A stretch of DNA of 64,000 nt from Lientehia hominis (lineage in GTDB: Bacteria; Bacillota; Clostridia; Lachnospirales; Lachnospiraceae), in contig NZ_JAJNOR010000001.1 of NCBI RefSeq assembly GCF_021044755.1, positions 558,001-622,000 on the forward strand. Direction: 5' to 3'. Below are positions 48,563 through 56,954 of this stretch, piece by piece; position 1 is the first letter of the stretch; the number at the start of each line of letters is the position of its first letter. The translations under genes were made by a program, and so were the position numbers. The notes under the pieces are model-generated. The model did no database searches. It saw only the letters and a list, made by a program, of their open reading frames with translations, and had not been told where the DNA came from.

Positions 48563-48693
48563 AAAAAAGACTTTTATTCCAGCACACCTGCCACAATAAA
48601 AGTCTTGCACTTCTCATTTGATACGGATACCTCTTCGGTATCGGGTGACGATTTCAAACCCGTCTCACGACGTTTGGCTACTCCCTCTTATTG
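48563..48693 (-). promoter_or_regulatory. yybP-ykoY (Mn2+) riboswitch with terminator
   Basis: Minus strand: P1 5' strand CAATAAGAG (48685-48693), then GGGAGTAGCC, a junction region, and GCAAGA leading to P1 3' strand CTTTTATTG (48594-48602), nine pairs. GGGAGTAGC and GCAAGAC match the Bacillus ykoY aptamer. The same AAGACTTTTATT can instead pair with AATAAAAGTCTT to make a terminator with TTTTTT (48563-48606). The two folds exclude each other, so ligand binding should turn the downstream genes on. Confidence 0.87.
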
Positions 48694-48699
48694 GGAGAC

Positions 48700-48728
48700 A
48701 TTATAGCATATGCCTTCCAATCTGTCAA
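48700..48728 (-). promoter_or_regulatory. Consensus promoter of the riboswitch transcript
   Basis: Minus strand: TTGACA (48723-48728), 17 bases, TATAAT (48700-48705). Both hexamers are perfect. The expected transcript start falls at the P1 strand of the riboswitch. The promoter overlaps the last codons of the upstream MATE gene. Confidence 0.88.
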
Positions 48729-50068
48729 TCAAAAGACGTCATTCTCCTCTCTCTCTTGCTAAAATATGAAAACAGGCAGGGTAAGGACACAGTAAGAGTC
48801 AGCACCTCTGCTGCCGGTATGGACAGCCATACGCCGTCGGCTCCCAGAACACGGGGCAGTACCAGTACTGCAGCCACTATAAAAACAAAGGTCCTCAGAA
48901 AAGAGATCAAAGCTGAGGTCTTCCCGTCCGACAAAGCGGTGAAGATTCCGGAAGCCAGGATATTCGTACCGGCAAACAGATAATTGAAAGCAAACAATGT
49001 CCCTCCCCTGCTGGCCAGTTCATAAGCTTCTGTTCCCTTCTCCATAAAAACCTGAGCGATAAATGGAGCTCCCGCCCATGCGGCAGCGGTGATAATGACC
49101 GCGGAGATCATCACAAATCGGATGGAGATCCGATATATCCTCCGCAGCAGCTCCTTCCGCCCAGCGCCTAGATTATAGCTGAATACCGGCGCCACCCCGA
49201 TGCTGAATCCCAAATACAGAGCGTTGAACAAGAACTGGCCGTACAGAACCACTGTCATGGCCGCCACTCCGGGTTCCTTTGCCAGCTTCAGCATAATGAT
49301 GTTGAACAAATATGTGATGACCGCCGTGGACAGGTTCGTGACCATCTCCGAAGAACCATTGAAGCAGCTGTTCCCCAAGACTCTTCCGTCAAATTTCGGC
49401 TTCGCGAACCGAAGACCTGTTTTTCGGAACGCAAAAAACAAGATTCCCGCCACCGCGGGAATTGACTGCCCGATTCCAGTGGCCAGAGCCGCTCCGGAGA
49501 CTCCCATTCCGACAGGCCCCATGAAAACATAATCCAGTATGATATTGGCGATCCCTCCAGCCAAGATCAGTCCCAGTCCCAGCTTGGGCCTGCCTGCCGT
49601 CACGAAAAAGGACTGAAACAGCATCTGCAGCATGCACATAGGCGCAAAATACAGGATAACGCTCAGATAGGCGGCACTGTATTCCAGCAGCGCGTCCGTG
49701 GCCCCGAGAAGACGGCACAGAGGCTCCAGATACAAATTTCCAAAGACCATTCCCAACACGCCCATTCCGACACCCACCAAAATAATCATCGTAAAATTCT
49801 CATTGGCTTCTTTTTCCTTTTTCTCACCAATTTTTTTTGCTATTACAGCGCTTCCCCCTGTCGCCAGCATGATGCCTACCGCCATCAATACATTTGCCGC
49901 CGGATAGACGATATTGTTGGCCGACAGTGCAAGGCTTCCTACCATCCGTGAGATAAAGATCCCATCCACAATGGTATAAAGGGACATGAACATCATCATG
50001 ATTATGGTAGGGAGCGCGAACCGAATCAATGAAAAAAATTTGAATTCCTGTGAAATTGAATTACTCAT
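48725..50068 (-). CDS. MATE-family efflux transporter
   Basis: 447 residues from the ATG at 50068 (GGGAG upstream). A much longer open frame continues upstream but runs antisense through the MerR gene and is not coding. Twelve hydrophobic segments; LIRFALPTIIMMMFMSLYTI, IVDGIFISRMVGSLALSANN and SIGVAPVFSYNLGAGRKELL are typical MATE. It is divergent from a MerR/GyrI regulator with a 19-base-spaced promoter between them, so drug-inducible expression is likely. Confidence 0.93.
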   Translation of the reverse strand: MSNSISQEFKFFSLIRFALPTIIMMMFMSLYTIVDGIFISRMVGSLALSANNIVYPAANVLMAVGIMLATGGSAVIAKKIGEKKEKEANENFTMIILVGVGMGVLGMVFGNLYLEPLCRLLGATDALLEYSAAYLSVILYFAPMCMLQMLFQSFFVTAGRPKLGLGLILAGGIANIILDYVFMGPVGMGVSGAALATGIGQSIPAVAGILFFAFRKTGLRFAKPKFDGRVLGNSCFNGSSEMVTNLSTAVITYLFNIIMLKLAKEPGVAAMTVVLYGQFLFNALYLGFSIGVAPVFSYNLGAGRKELLRRIYRISIRFVMISAVIITAAAWAGAPFIAQVFMEKGTEAYELASRGGTLFAFNYLFAGTNILASGIFTALSDGKTSALISFLRTFVFIVAAVLVLPRVLGADGVWLSIPAAEVLTLTVSLPCLFSYFSKRERRMTSFD

Positions 50069-50109
50069 AATACTCCCTCTTTCCTTTACTTTTTCCTCTT
50101 CCATGAGGT

Positions 50110-50140
50110 ATGATAAGGTATCGGGTAACCCAATAGTCAA
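50110..50140 (-). promoter_or_regulatory. MerR-type promoter of the MATE gene
   Basis: Minus strand: TTGACT (50135-50140), 19-base spacer, TATCAT (50110-50115). The spacer carries the dyad ATTGGGT-TA-CCCGAT-like repeat. This is the operator-in-spacer layout of MerR/BmrR regulation by the adjacent gene. Confidence 0.78.
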
Positions 50141-50188
50141 TAGAAAATACAAATTTTTTACATTAAGAAAGGTTAAATCGGTCCAGAT

Positions 50189-51013
50189 ATGGAACATAAC
50201 CGTTATCTCACCGCCGGGGAATTCGCCAGGGCCGCCGGCACTACCAAGCACACCCTCTTTCATTATGATGACATCGGCCTCTTCCGTCCTGCCCTCCGGG
50301 CAGATAATGGCTACCGCTATTACTCCATTGAACAGCTGGAAAGTTTCGATGTCATCTGTATCCTGCGGGAACTGGACATGCCCCTGTCTCAGATACAGGA
50401 CTATCTCGCTCACAAAAGTCCCGAAGCGTTTCAAAAGCTGCTTGCCGACGAGGAAGCACTCGTCAGCCAAAAGATCACCCGCCTGAAAAGAACCCGGGAC
50501 TGGCTCCGGACAAAAGCCTCCCTGCTGCAAAAATCCCTGGAAAAGGAATCTGCCTCTCTGGAAATCCTCGAATTCCCGGAGCAATACTATGTATCCACTT
50601 ATACTGCGGTGACGGAAGATACGGCAGTGGCACAGAAGATTGCCGCTCTCTATGACCACTGCGAAAAGCATGGGTTCAAAAGTCCGTATAACGTAGGTTA
50701 TATTCAAAAATATTCCTCAATATCCCGCGGTATTTATCAGGATTATCACATCTTTTACCTGCTTTTTGACACTCCGCCAAAAAAGCTGGCCTACACAGTA
50801 AAACCGGCCGGCCGCTATCTCTGCGCTTATCATAAGGGGCACTGGAACCGTATAGGTGAGACTTATCAAAAGCTTCTCCAGTACGTCTCGTTAAATTCCG
50901 GGCCCCTGAGTGAAGATTTCTTTGAAGATTACCTCCTGGATGAGCTGGCTGTCAGCGGTGCTGAAAATTATCTGACCCGTATTTCCGTAAGGCTTGAATC
51001 TCCTCCTCTGTAA
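50189..51013 (+). CDS. MerR-family regulator with GyrI-like effector domain (BmrR-like)
   Basis: 274 residues: MerR winged helix (about 3-72; YLTAGEFARAAGTTKHTLFH, GLFRPALRADNGYRYYSIEQ), a long coiled-coil helix (KKITRL...LLQKSLEKESASLEI), then a GyrI-like ligand domain (PEQYYVSTYTAVTEDTAVAQ, AGRYLCAYHKGHWNR). BmrR relatives activate a nearby pump when they bind lipophilic cations. The divergent MATE gene with its 19-base-spaced promoter is the obvious target. Confidence 0.93.
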   Translation: MEHNRYLTAGEFARAAGTTKHTLFHYDDIGLFRPALRADNGYRYYSIEQLESFDVICILRELDMPLSQIQDYLAHKSPEAFQKLLADEEALVSQKITRLKRTRDWLRTKASLLQKSLEKESASLEILEFPEQYYVSTYTAVTEDTAVAQKIAALYDHCEKHGFKSPYNVGYIQKYSSISRGIYQDYHIFYLLFDTPPKKLAYTVKPAGRYLCAYHKGHWNRIGETYQKLLQYVSLNSGPLSEDFFEDYLLDELAVSGAENYLTRISVRLESPPL

Positions 51014-51126
51014 AAGACTCCGGTGGCCTCACAAATTATCCTGAATCACTCTGCCGCCAATCCAGGCATTGTCTCCTATCACGGCCGGCAAAAATCAAAT
51101 AAAATCTGATACTTGAAGGTAAATAA

Positions 51127-51161
51127 ATACGGAGCGTGCAGTAGACTGCAGCGCTCCGTAT
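51127..51161 (-). terminator. Terminator of feoB
   Basis: ATACGGAGCG and CGCTCCGTAT form a 10-base-pair stem with an inner TGCA/TGCA pairing; TTTATTT follows on the minus strand. Located between convergent merR-type and feoB genes. Confidence 0.75.
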
Positions 51162-51180
51162 CCTCTTATATGATGTTATG

Positions 51181-53601
51181 TCATGCTCCTGCTTTTATCT
51201 TGATCTTTGTGTTCAGTGTATTGCTCTCTTTATAGGGACGGAACAGCATGAACAGGATAAATGCCACGATCACAAACGCGATGACCGCACCTATCACATT
51301 TCCGCCGCCGGTGAACAGCATACCTAACTGGTAGACCACAAAAGCAATCCCATAGGCGAACAGGCACTGATAACCAATCGCGAACCAAGTCCACTTAGCA
51401 CTGTTCATCTCACGCTTGATCGCGCCAATCGCCGCAAAGCAAGGGGCACACAGAAGATTGAAGATCAGGAACGAATAAGCAGCCAAAGGTGTGAAAGCGG
51501 CGCGCATGTTGCTCCAAATCTGCCAGCCGTTTTCCGCGACTTCATCAAAGCCTCCAAACAGGACGCCGAAGGTCCCCACTACGTTTTCCTTTGCGATCAG
51601 GCCGGTGACGGTAGCCACCGCTCCCTGCCAGTGTCCCCAGCCAAGAGGCGCGAATATCCATGCGACCGCATTTCCGACGGCAGCCAGGATACTGTCATTC
51701 ATCTCCACCATGCCAAATTTTCCATCGGCCCAGCCGAAGGAAGAAGTGAACCATACCAGAATCGTCGCGAGCAGGATGATCGTACCGGCCTTTTTAATAA
51801 AGGACCAGCCTCTCTCCCACATGGAACGGAGTACATTGCCGACAGTCGGCCAGTGATAAGCGGGAAGCTCCATGACAAACGGAGCAGGATCGCCTGCAAA
51901 CATCTTCGTTTTTTTCAGCATGATGCCGGAAATGACGATTGCCGCGATACCGATAAAGTAAGCGCTGGGCGCTACCCACCAGGCTCCTCCGAACAGAGCT
52001 CCTGCAATCAGGGCGATGATCGGCAGCTTTGCGCCGCAGGGGATAAAGGTCGTGGTCATGATCGTCATTTTACGGTCACGGTCATTTTCGATGGTCCTTG
52101 ACGCCATGATGCCGGGAACACCGCAGCCGGTACCGATCAGCATAGGAATAAAGGATTTACCGGAAAGTCCAAACTTCCGGAAAATACGGTCCATAACGAA
52201 AGCGATACGTGCCATATAACCGCAGCTCTCTAAAAATGCCAGGAACAGGAACAGAACGAGCATCTGGGGTACAAATCCGAGTACAGCCCCGACGCCGGCT
52301 ATGATGCCGTCCAGTATCAGCCCTTTCAGCCAGGAAGCGCAATTGACCGCATCCAGTCCTTTTTCCACAAACACGGGAATTCCAGGCACCCATACGCCGA
52401 AATCGGCGGGATCCGGCTCTTCCTGCCCGGCAGCCTCCAAATAAGTATCATAGGTGACAGGAATCTCTTCCTCCACATTTCCGTCGTCGTCGTATAGATA
52501 CGCCGTCGTTTCAAGGTCTGCCGCATCCTCCGGATCCAGTCCGGCTTCTTCCGCGGCCGCTTCAAACGCTTCCGTCACCGCGCCGGGCACTGCATACTCT
52601 TCTGCCGCCTCTTCATACGCGGAAGAACCGATTCCAAACAGGTGCCATCCGTCACCGAACACACCGTCATTGGCCCAGTCCGTCGCAATCGTTCCTACGG
52701 TGCTGACCGATACAAAATAAACGATGAACATGACCACCGCAAAGATTGGAAGAGCCAGGAAACGGTTGGTCACCACCCGGTCAATTTTATCCGAGGTGGA
52801 AAGGCCTCCCGCGTTCTTTTTCTTGCAGCAGCCTTTTATAATGGATGCTATGTAAACATATCGCTCATTGGTGATGATGCTTTCCGCGTCATCATCCAGC
52901 TCTTTCTCCGCCGCTCTTATATCTCCTTCAATATGGGCAAGCACCGTTTTGTCCAGCTTAAGCTGTTCCAGTACCTTCTCATCCCGCTCAAAGATTTTGA
53001 TCGCATACCATCGCTGCTGTTCCAGCGGCATATTATGGACGGCCGCTTCTTCAATATGGGCAATCGCGTGCTCCACGACGCCGCTGAAGCTGTGCTGCGG
53101 CACCGTCTTTGTTCCTCCGGCAGCCTTCACAGCTTCTTCAGCCGCTTCCATGATTCCCATTCCCTTTAGTGCAGAAATCTCTACGACTTTGCAGCCGAGC
53201 TGTCTGGAAAGTTCACCGACATTGATCTTATCTCCGTTTTTCTTGACAACATCCATCATATTGACGGCTACCACCACAGGAATCCCCAGCTCTGTAAGCT
53301 GAGTAGTCAGATACAGATTTCTTTCCAGGTTCGTCCCGTCAATGATATTTAAGATGGCATTCGGCCTTTCGCTTATCAGATAATTTCTTGCCACAACCTC
53401 TTCCAAGGTATAGGGCGAGAGCGAATAAATACCTGGAAGGTCCATGATGACCACATTGTCGTGTTTTTTCAGTTTTCCTTCTTTTTTTTCAACAGTTACT
53501 CCCGGCCAGTTTCCCACAAACTGGTTAGAACCGGTCAAGGCATTGAATAATGTCGTCTTGCCGCTGTTGGGATTCCCCGCAAGAGCAATTTTGATATCCA
53601 T
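51181..53601 (-). CDS. feoB: Ferrous iron transporter FeoB
   Basis: 806 residues. N-terminal G domain with P-loop GNPNSGKTT (8-16), switch VGNWPGVTVEKKEG, DLPGIYSLSPY and NMMD; a helical GDI domain; then the membrane part with paired Gate motifs (GTGCGVPGIMASRTI, FIPCGAKLPI) containing the conserved cysteines. It imports Fe2+ across the membrane. Between the first and second membrane helices is a long acidic insertion of about 85 residues (SAYEEAAEEYAVPGAV, EEAGLDPEDAADLE, YDDDGNVEEEIP) not present in E. coli FeoB. It follows two feoA genes. Confidence 0.96.
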   Translation of the reverse strand: MDIKIALAGNPNSGKTTLFNALTGSNQFVGNWPGVTVEKKEGKLKKHDNVVIMDLPGIYSLSPYTLEEVVARNYLISERPNAILNIIDGTNLERNLYLTTQLTELGIPVVVAVNMMDVVKKNGDKINVGELSRQLGCKVVEISALKGMGIMEAAEEAVKAAGGTKTVPQHSFSGVVEHAIAHIEEAAVHNMPLEQQRWYAIKIFERDEKVLEQLKLDKTVLAHIEGDIRAAEKELDDDAESIITNERYVYIASIIKGCCKKKNAGGLSTSDKIDRVVTNRFLALPIFAVVMFIVYFVSVSTVGTIATDWANDGVFGDGWHLFGIGSSAYEEAAEEYAVPGAVTEAFEAAAEEAGLDPEDAADLETTAYLYDDDGNVEEEIPVTYDTYLEAAGQEEPDPADFGVWVPGIPVFVEKGLDAVNCASWLKGLILDGIIAGVGAVLGFVPQMLVLFLFLAFLESCGYMARIAFVMDRIFRKFGLSGKSFIPMLIGTGCGVPGIMASRTIENDRDRKMTIMTTTFIPCGAKLPIIALIAGALFGGAWWVAPSAYFIGIAAIVISGIMLKKTKMFAGDPAPFVMELPAYHWPTVGNVLRSMWERGWSFIKKAGTIILLATILVWFTSSFGWADGKFGMVEMNDSILAAVGNAVAWIFAPLGWGHWQGAVATVTGLIAKENVVGTFGVLFGGFDEVAENGWQIWSNMRAAFTPLAAYSFLIFNLLCAPCFAAIGAIKREMNSAKWTWFAIGYQCLFAYGIAFVVYQLGMLFTGGGNVIGAVIAFVIVAFILFMLFRPYKESNTLNTKIKIKAGA

Positions 53602-53678
53602 AGCATTCTGTCCTTTCCAAAAATAATTAGTCTCCTCTAACCTTCATTCTGAAAAACAGGGAGCCGCGCCCCCCATGG

Positions 53679-53900
53679 TTATTCTACTTCAATCATATCC
53701 GCATCCGCTTTCCGGATGGACAGCTCATAGCCTCTGACGGTAATCTCTATGGGATCGCCCAAAGGAGCCACCTTCCGAACATGGATTTCCACACCACGCG
53801 TAATGCCCATATCCATAATCCTGCGCTTCACCGCGCCTTCACCGTGGAGCTTTACCACCTTGGCCAAATTGCCCACTTTCACTTGCCTCAATGTCTTCAT
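53679..53900 (-). CDS. feoA: FeoA-type SH3-like protein
   Basis: 73 residues, a single FeoA domain: GAVKRRIMDMGITRGVEIHV, then RKVAPLGDPIEITVRGYELS and IRKADADMIEV. FeoA is a small cytoplasmic partner of FeoB. Its ATG overlaps the stop of the other feoA as ATGA, with AGGAGG upstream. The 77-base gap to feoB is featureless. Confidence 0.93.
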   Translation of the reverse strand: MKTLRQVKVGNLAKVVKLHGEGAVKRRIMDMGITRGVEIHVRKVAPLGDPIEITVRGYELSIRKADADMIEVE

Positions 53901-54142
53901 ACTGTCTCCTCCTGATTCTCTGTACTGGCCTGCACCATGATCTTTCCAGCCATCTCCCGGCTGATCGCCACGCGTGAATCCTTCACATTTACTATGAGAT
54001 TTCCTCCCATAGTGGAAACCACGGTAATGCTGCCTCCCGGAACAAAACCAAGGTTCTCCAGATGTGCCCGGACCTCCGGCTTTCCACTGACCTTTCTGAT
54101 CATGTTTTCTTCCCCGATAACTGCTAATGTCAACGGCATCAT
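53897..54142 (-). CDS. feoA: FeoA-type SH3-like protein (first copy)
   Basis: About 81 residues from the ATG at 54142; ATGs at 54139, 54148 and 54169 are alternatives, and GAGAGAGGG favours 54142. FeoA domain: PLTLAVIGEENMIRKVSGKP, VRAHLENLGFVPGGSITVVS, NLIVNVKDSRVAISREMAGK. It differs clearly from the second FeoA, so the pair may have separate tasks. First gene of feoA-feoA-feoB, directly after an operator-rich promoter. Confidence 0.9.
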   Translation of the reverse strand: MMPLTLAVIGEENMIRKVSGKPEVRAHLENLGFVPGGSITVVSTMGGNLIVNVKDSRVAISREMAGKIMVQASTENQEETV

Positions 54143-54194
54143 ATTCATCCCTCTCTCAATGGTAAGCATGAACTAACCAGTATTCAAAAATATA

Positions 54195-54248
54195 TGGTTA
54201 GATTTTCCTAACCATGCTCATGTTAGCATTATCTAACCATTTTGTCAA
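54195..54248 (-). promoter_or_regulatory. feo promoter with two GTTAG-N6-CTAAC operators
   Basis: Minus strand: TTGACA (54243-54248), 17 bases, TAACAT (54220-54225). Two dyads with identical 6-base spacing: TGGTTAG-N6-CTAACCA (54195-54214), just past the transcript start, and TGTTAG-N6-CTAACCA (54221-54239), within the spacer and -10. The TTAGG/CTAA arms resemble DtxR/IdeR-type iron-repressor sites more than a Fur box. An extra GGTTAG half site lies nearer the gene. Confidence 0.75.
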
Positions 54249-54306
54249 GAACACTTTCTGACATTTTTTGATTTCCCGTCTATTTCCATAAGGAAAAGGC
54301 GGTCGT

Positions 54307-56721
54307 TCAGCCGCCTGCGTATTTTTCCATCACCCGATACAGCAGTTCCAATTCAAGGGGCTTTGCCAGATGGGCATTCATCCCCGCAGCTATGGAGGCT
54401 TCTATATCTTCCTTCATCGCGTTCGCAGTCATGGCCACGATTGGAACAGAATCTGCGTCCTTTCTGTTCATGCCCCGCATCCGGCGGGCTGCCTCCAGCC
54501 CATCCATCACCGGCATCTGCAGATCCATAAAAACGAGGTCATAATAGAATTCCGGAACGGCAGAAAACCGTTCGACCGCATCCAGCCCGTTTTCCGCCGT
54601 TTCCACCGCAAACCCGGTCTGTCCGAGGATTTCTTCCGCTATTTCCCGATTAATGGCGTTGTCCTCCACCAATAACAGCCGTTTCCCTTTATAGGACCGT
54701 TCTGACTGCATCTGAGGCCTCGCGTTGGATTCCATGTTTTCTTTCAAAACGTATTTTTTAATCGTATAGACCAGATTGGACTTCAGCATCGGCTTGACGA
54801 CAAAGCCGTTGGCTCCTGCCGCCAGCGCTTCTTCTTCATAATCCAGCCAGTCATAAGCGGAGATCAGGATAATCGGAATATCAGGACCTGCCACAGCCCG
54901 AATCTTCTTCGTCGTCTCGATACCGTTCATCCCCGGCATCGTCAGATCTATGATCACAGCAAGAAAATCCTCACTTCTCCGATGGTTCTTCTCAACCTCT
55001 TCCACTGCTTCTTCTCCACTCAGCACCCATCTGCTGCTAAGTCCAATCTCATCCAGCCGTTCACAGACGGTCTCGCAGGCAATCCTGTCATCGTCCACCA
55101 CCAATACAGGAAACGTCTCTTCCAGCTTTAAATCCAGCTTTTCCTCTTCACAGACCTCCAAATACAGAATGACTGTAAATTTTGATCCCTCCCCATAGAC
55201 ACTTTCCACCTGGATATCGCCGTTCATCATTCGGACGATATTCTGGCTGATGGCCATGCCAAGCCCTGTCCCCTGAATGGAACGGATATCAGCGTCATCC
55301 GCCCGTTCAAAAGGAGTAAAAAGCTTTTGCAGAAATTCCGGCTTCATGCCATAGCCATTATCCTTAAAAATAAATTCATAGCAGCCACAGCCCTGAATCC
55401 GGGAATGCTTTTCTCTGATCTCAAACAGAATCTCCCCGTTGTCCGGCGTATATTTGACCGCATTAGACAGAATATTTAAAAAGACCTGTTGTATTCGCTG
55501 CGGATCACCCACAACATGTTCATGCCGCAGGCCGTAAGCGTGAATATTGAAATGATGACGCTTATCCATGATGGACGGCTGCATGACCGTAATTATATTC
55601 TGAAGCAGATCGCTCAGGCTGAATTCTTCCTCAGAAAGGGAGAGACGCCCACTTTCGATCCTCGCCATATCCAGTACTTCATTGATCAGGCTTAAAAGCA
55701 GTTTTGAAGATAATGTGATTTTTTCCAGACAGTTTATTACACGTTCTCTGTCATCAATGTGAGTGCCTGCAATGGCAGTCATGCCTATGATCGCATTCAT
55801 AGGTGTGCGGATATCATGACTCATGCGGGACAGAAATTCCGATTTCGCCCGGTTGGCTTGTTCTGCAGATTTCAGCGCGTTATGCAGCATTTCCGAACGT
55901 TCTTCCAGCTGTTTTCGCAGCTCTCTCTGTTCCGTGATATCTGTTACATCGATGTAGATGACAAGATAAACAGGATTATCGTTCCACCAGTCGACACAGT
56001 CCCCGTTTACCTGAAGCCACATGTCTCCCCCTGTTCTGTCCTTTGCCTGCAGTGTGAAACGGACCGGCTTTCCTATACGCATCAACGGAAAATTTTGACG
56101 ATACGCGGCATGGTTCTGTTCCGATTCATAATTCGTGATCCTGTTATACAGGCCGTTTTCCGTAAATCCATCAAAGGACTCTGTGAATCGGTCATTTGCG
56201 TGCATAAAACGAAACCCGTCTTCATCTATCCGATACTTAGCTACGAACCCCGGCAGGTTGCTGTAAGTGACTGACTGTTCTTTCTGTACCCGCACCAAGT
56301 CATCAATATTGGTCATGACTGTATACGAAATCTGAAATCCGTTTACATACTCATCTGAAAAAGAATTGCAGATCTGCACCCATACGTGTCCGCCGTCTTT
56401 CCGGGGCATCTTTGACACCAGATGATACCCGTTCAGATGCTTCTCGATCGCATCCATGACCGTCTCTGTCAGTTCCCTCCATTCCTCCTGATAATCCGCG
56501 TAATAAAGGTCGGGACGGTTGTGAAAGCATGTCTCGTATTCCTCTTTTTTCCAGCCGATCAGCTCATAATAAAAATCATTGGCCCAGATCAGCGTAAAAT
56601 GTTCATCCATCAGATGTTTGCTCACACTTACCCCCAAAAGTCTCATCAGGGTATTATATTCATAATCAGCCGATTGAACTGTCACACTTCCGGCGGAGTC
56701 CGTTTCCATTTTATTTTTCAT
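54307..56721 (-). CDS. Hybrid sensor histidine kinase with two receiver domains
   Basis: 804 residues from the ATG at 56721 (CAGGAGG upstream); no membrane helix, so cytoplasmic. Two PAS-type domains (about 35-145 and 150-275, the second ending in a PAC-like DRTGGDMWLQVNG), a coiled coil, HisKA with phospho-His in FLSRMSHDIRTPMNAIIGM, HATPase_c (NAVKYTP, GTGLGMAISQNIVRMM), receiver one (VLVVDDDRIA, IIDLTMPGMNG) and receiver two (LLVEDNAINREIAEEILGQT, FMDLQMPVMDGLEAARRM). No output or HPt domain is seen. It is divergent from the tandem-GntR regulator gene. Confidence 0.93.
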   Translation of the reverse strand: MKNKMETDSAGSVTVQSADYEYNTLMRLLGVSVSKHLMDEHFTLIWANDFYYELIGWKKEEYETCFHNRPDLYYADYQEEWRELTETVMDAIEKHLNGYHLVSKMPRKDGGHVWVQICNSFSDEYVNGFQISYTVMTNIDDLVRVQKEQSVTYSNLPGFVAKYRIDEDGFRFMHANDRFTESFDGFTENGLYNRITNYESEQNHAAYRQNFPLMRIGKPVRFTLQAKDRTGGDMWLQVNGDCVDWWNDNPVYLVIYIDVTDITEQRELRKQLEERSEMLHNALKSAEQANRAKSEFLSRMSHDIRTPMNAIIGMTAIAGTHIDDRERVINCLEKITLSSKLLLSLINEVLDMARIESGRLSLSEEEFSLSDLLQNIITVMQPSIMDKRHHFNIHAYGLRHEHVVGDPQRIQQVFLNILSNAVKYTPDNGEILFEIREKHSRIQGCGCYEFIFKDNGYGMKPEFLQKLFTPFERADDADIRSIQGTGLGMAISQNIVRMMNGDIQVESVYGEGSKFTVILYLEVCEEEKLDLKLEETFPVLVVDDDRIACETVCERLDEIGLSSRWVLSGEEAVEEVEKNHRRSEDFLAVIIDLTMPGMNGIETTKKIRAVAGPDIPIILISAYDWLDYEEEALAAGANGFVVKPMLKSNLVYTIKKYVLKENMESNARPQMQSERSYKGKRLLLVEDNAINREIAEEILGQTGFAVETAENGLDAVERFSAVPEFYYDLVFMDLQMPVMDGLEAARRMRGMNRKDADSVPIVAMTANAMKEDIEASIAAGMNAHLAKPLELELLYRVMEKYAGG

Positions 56722-56954
56722 ATTGAGTCCTCCTGGCAAATATTCTTCAAAACGATAATCGGAGATCATCTTCCTTTTTCATACTATGATATTCTGGCGC
56801 ATACCGTCATTTCTCGACCTTTATCATCATATCACATTTAGAAACAGAAATAAAGAAGAATCTATTAATGATCAAGTAAGCTTAAAAATAGATTTCTCCA
56901 GGAAAACATGGTATACTTTATCACAGATACTTAAGAAAGAACGGTGCCTGACCA

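Noticed and set aside
50069..50707. N-terminal extension of the MATE gene by about 210 codons
   Set aside because: It runs antisense through the MerR/GyrI gene; a proper ATG with GGGAG at 50068 gives the normal MATE length.
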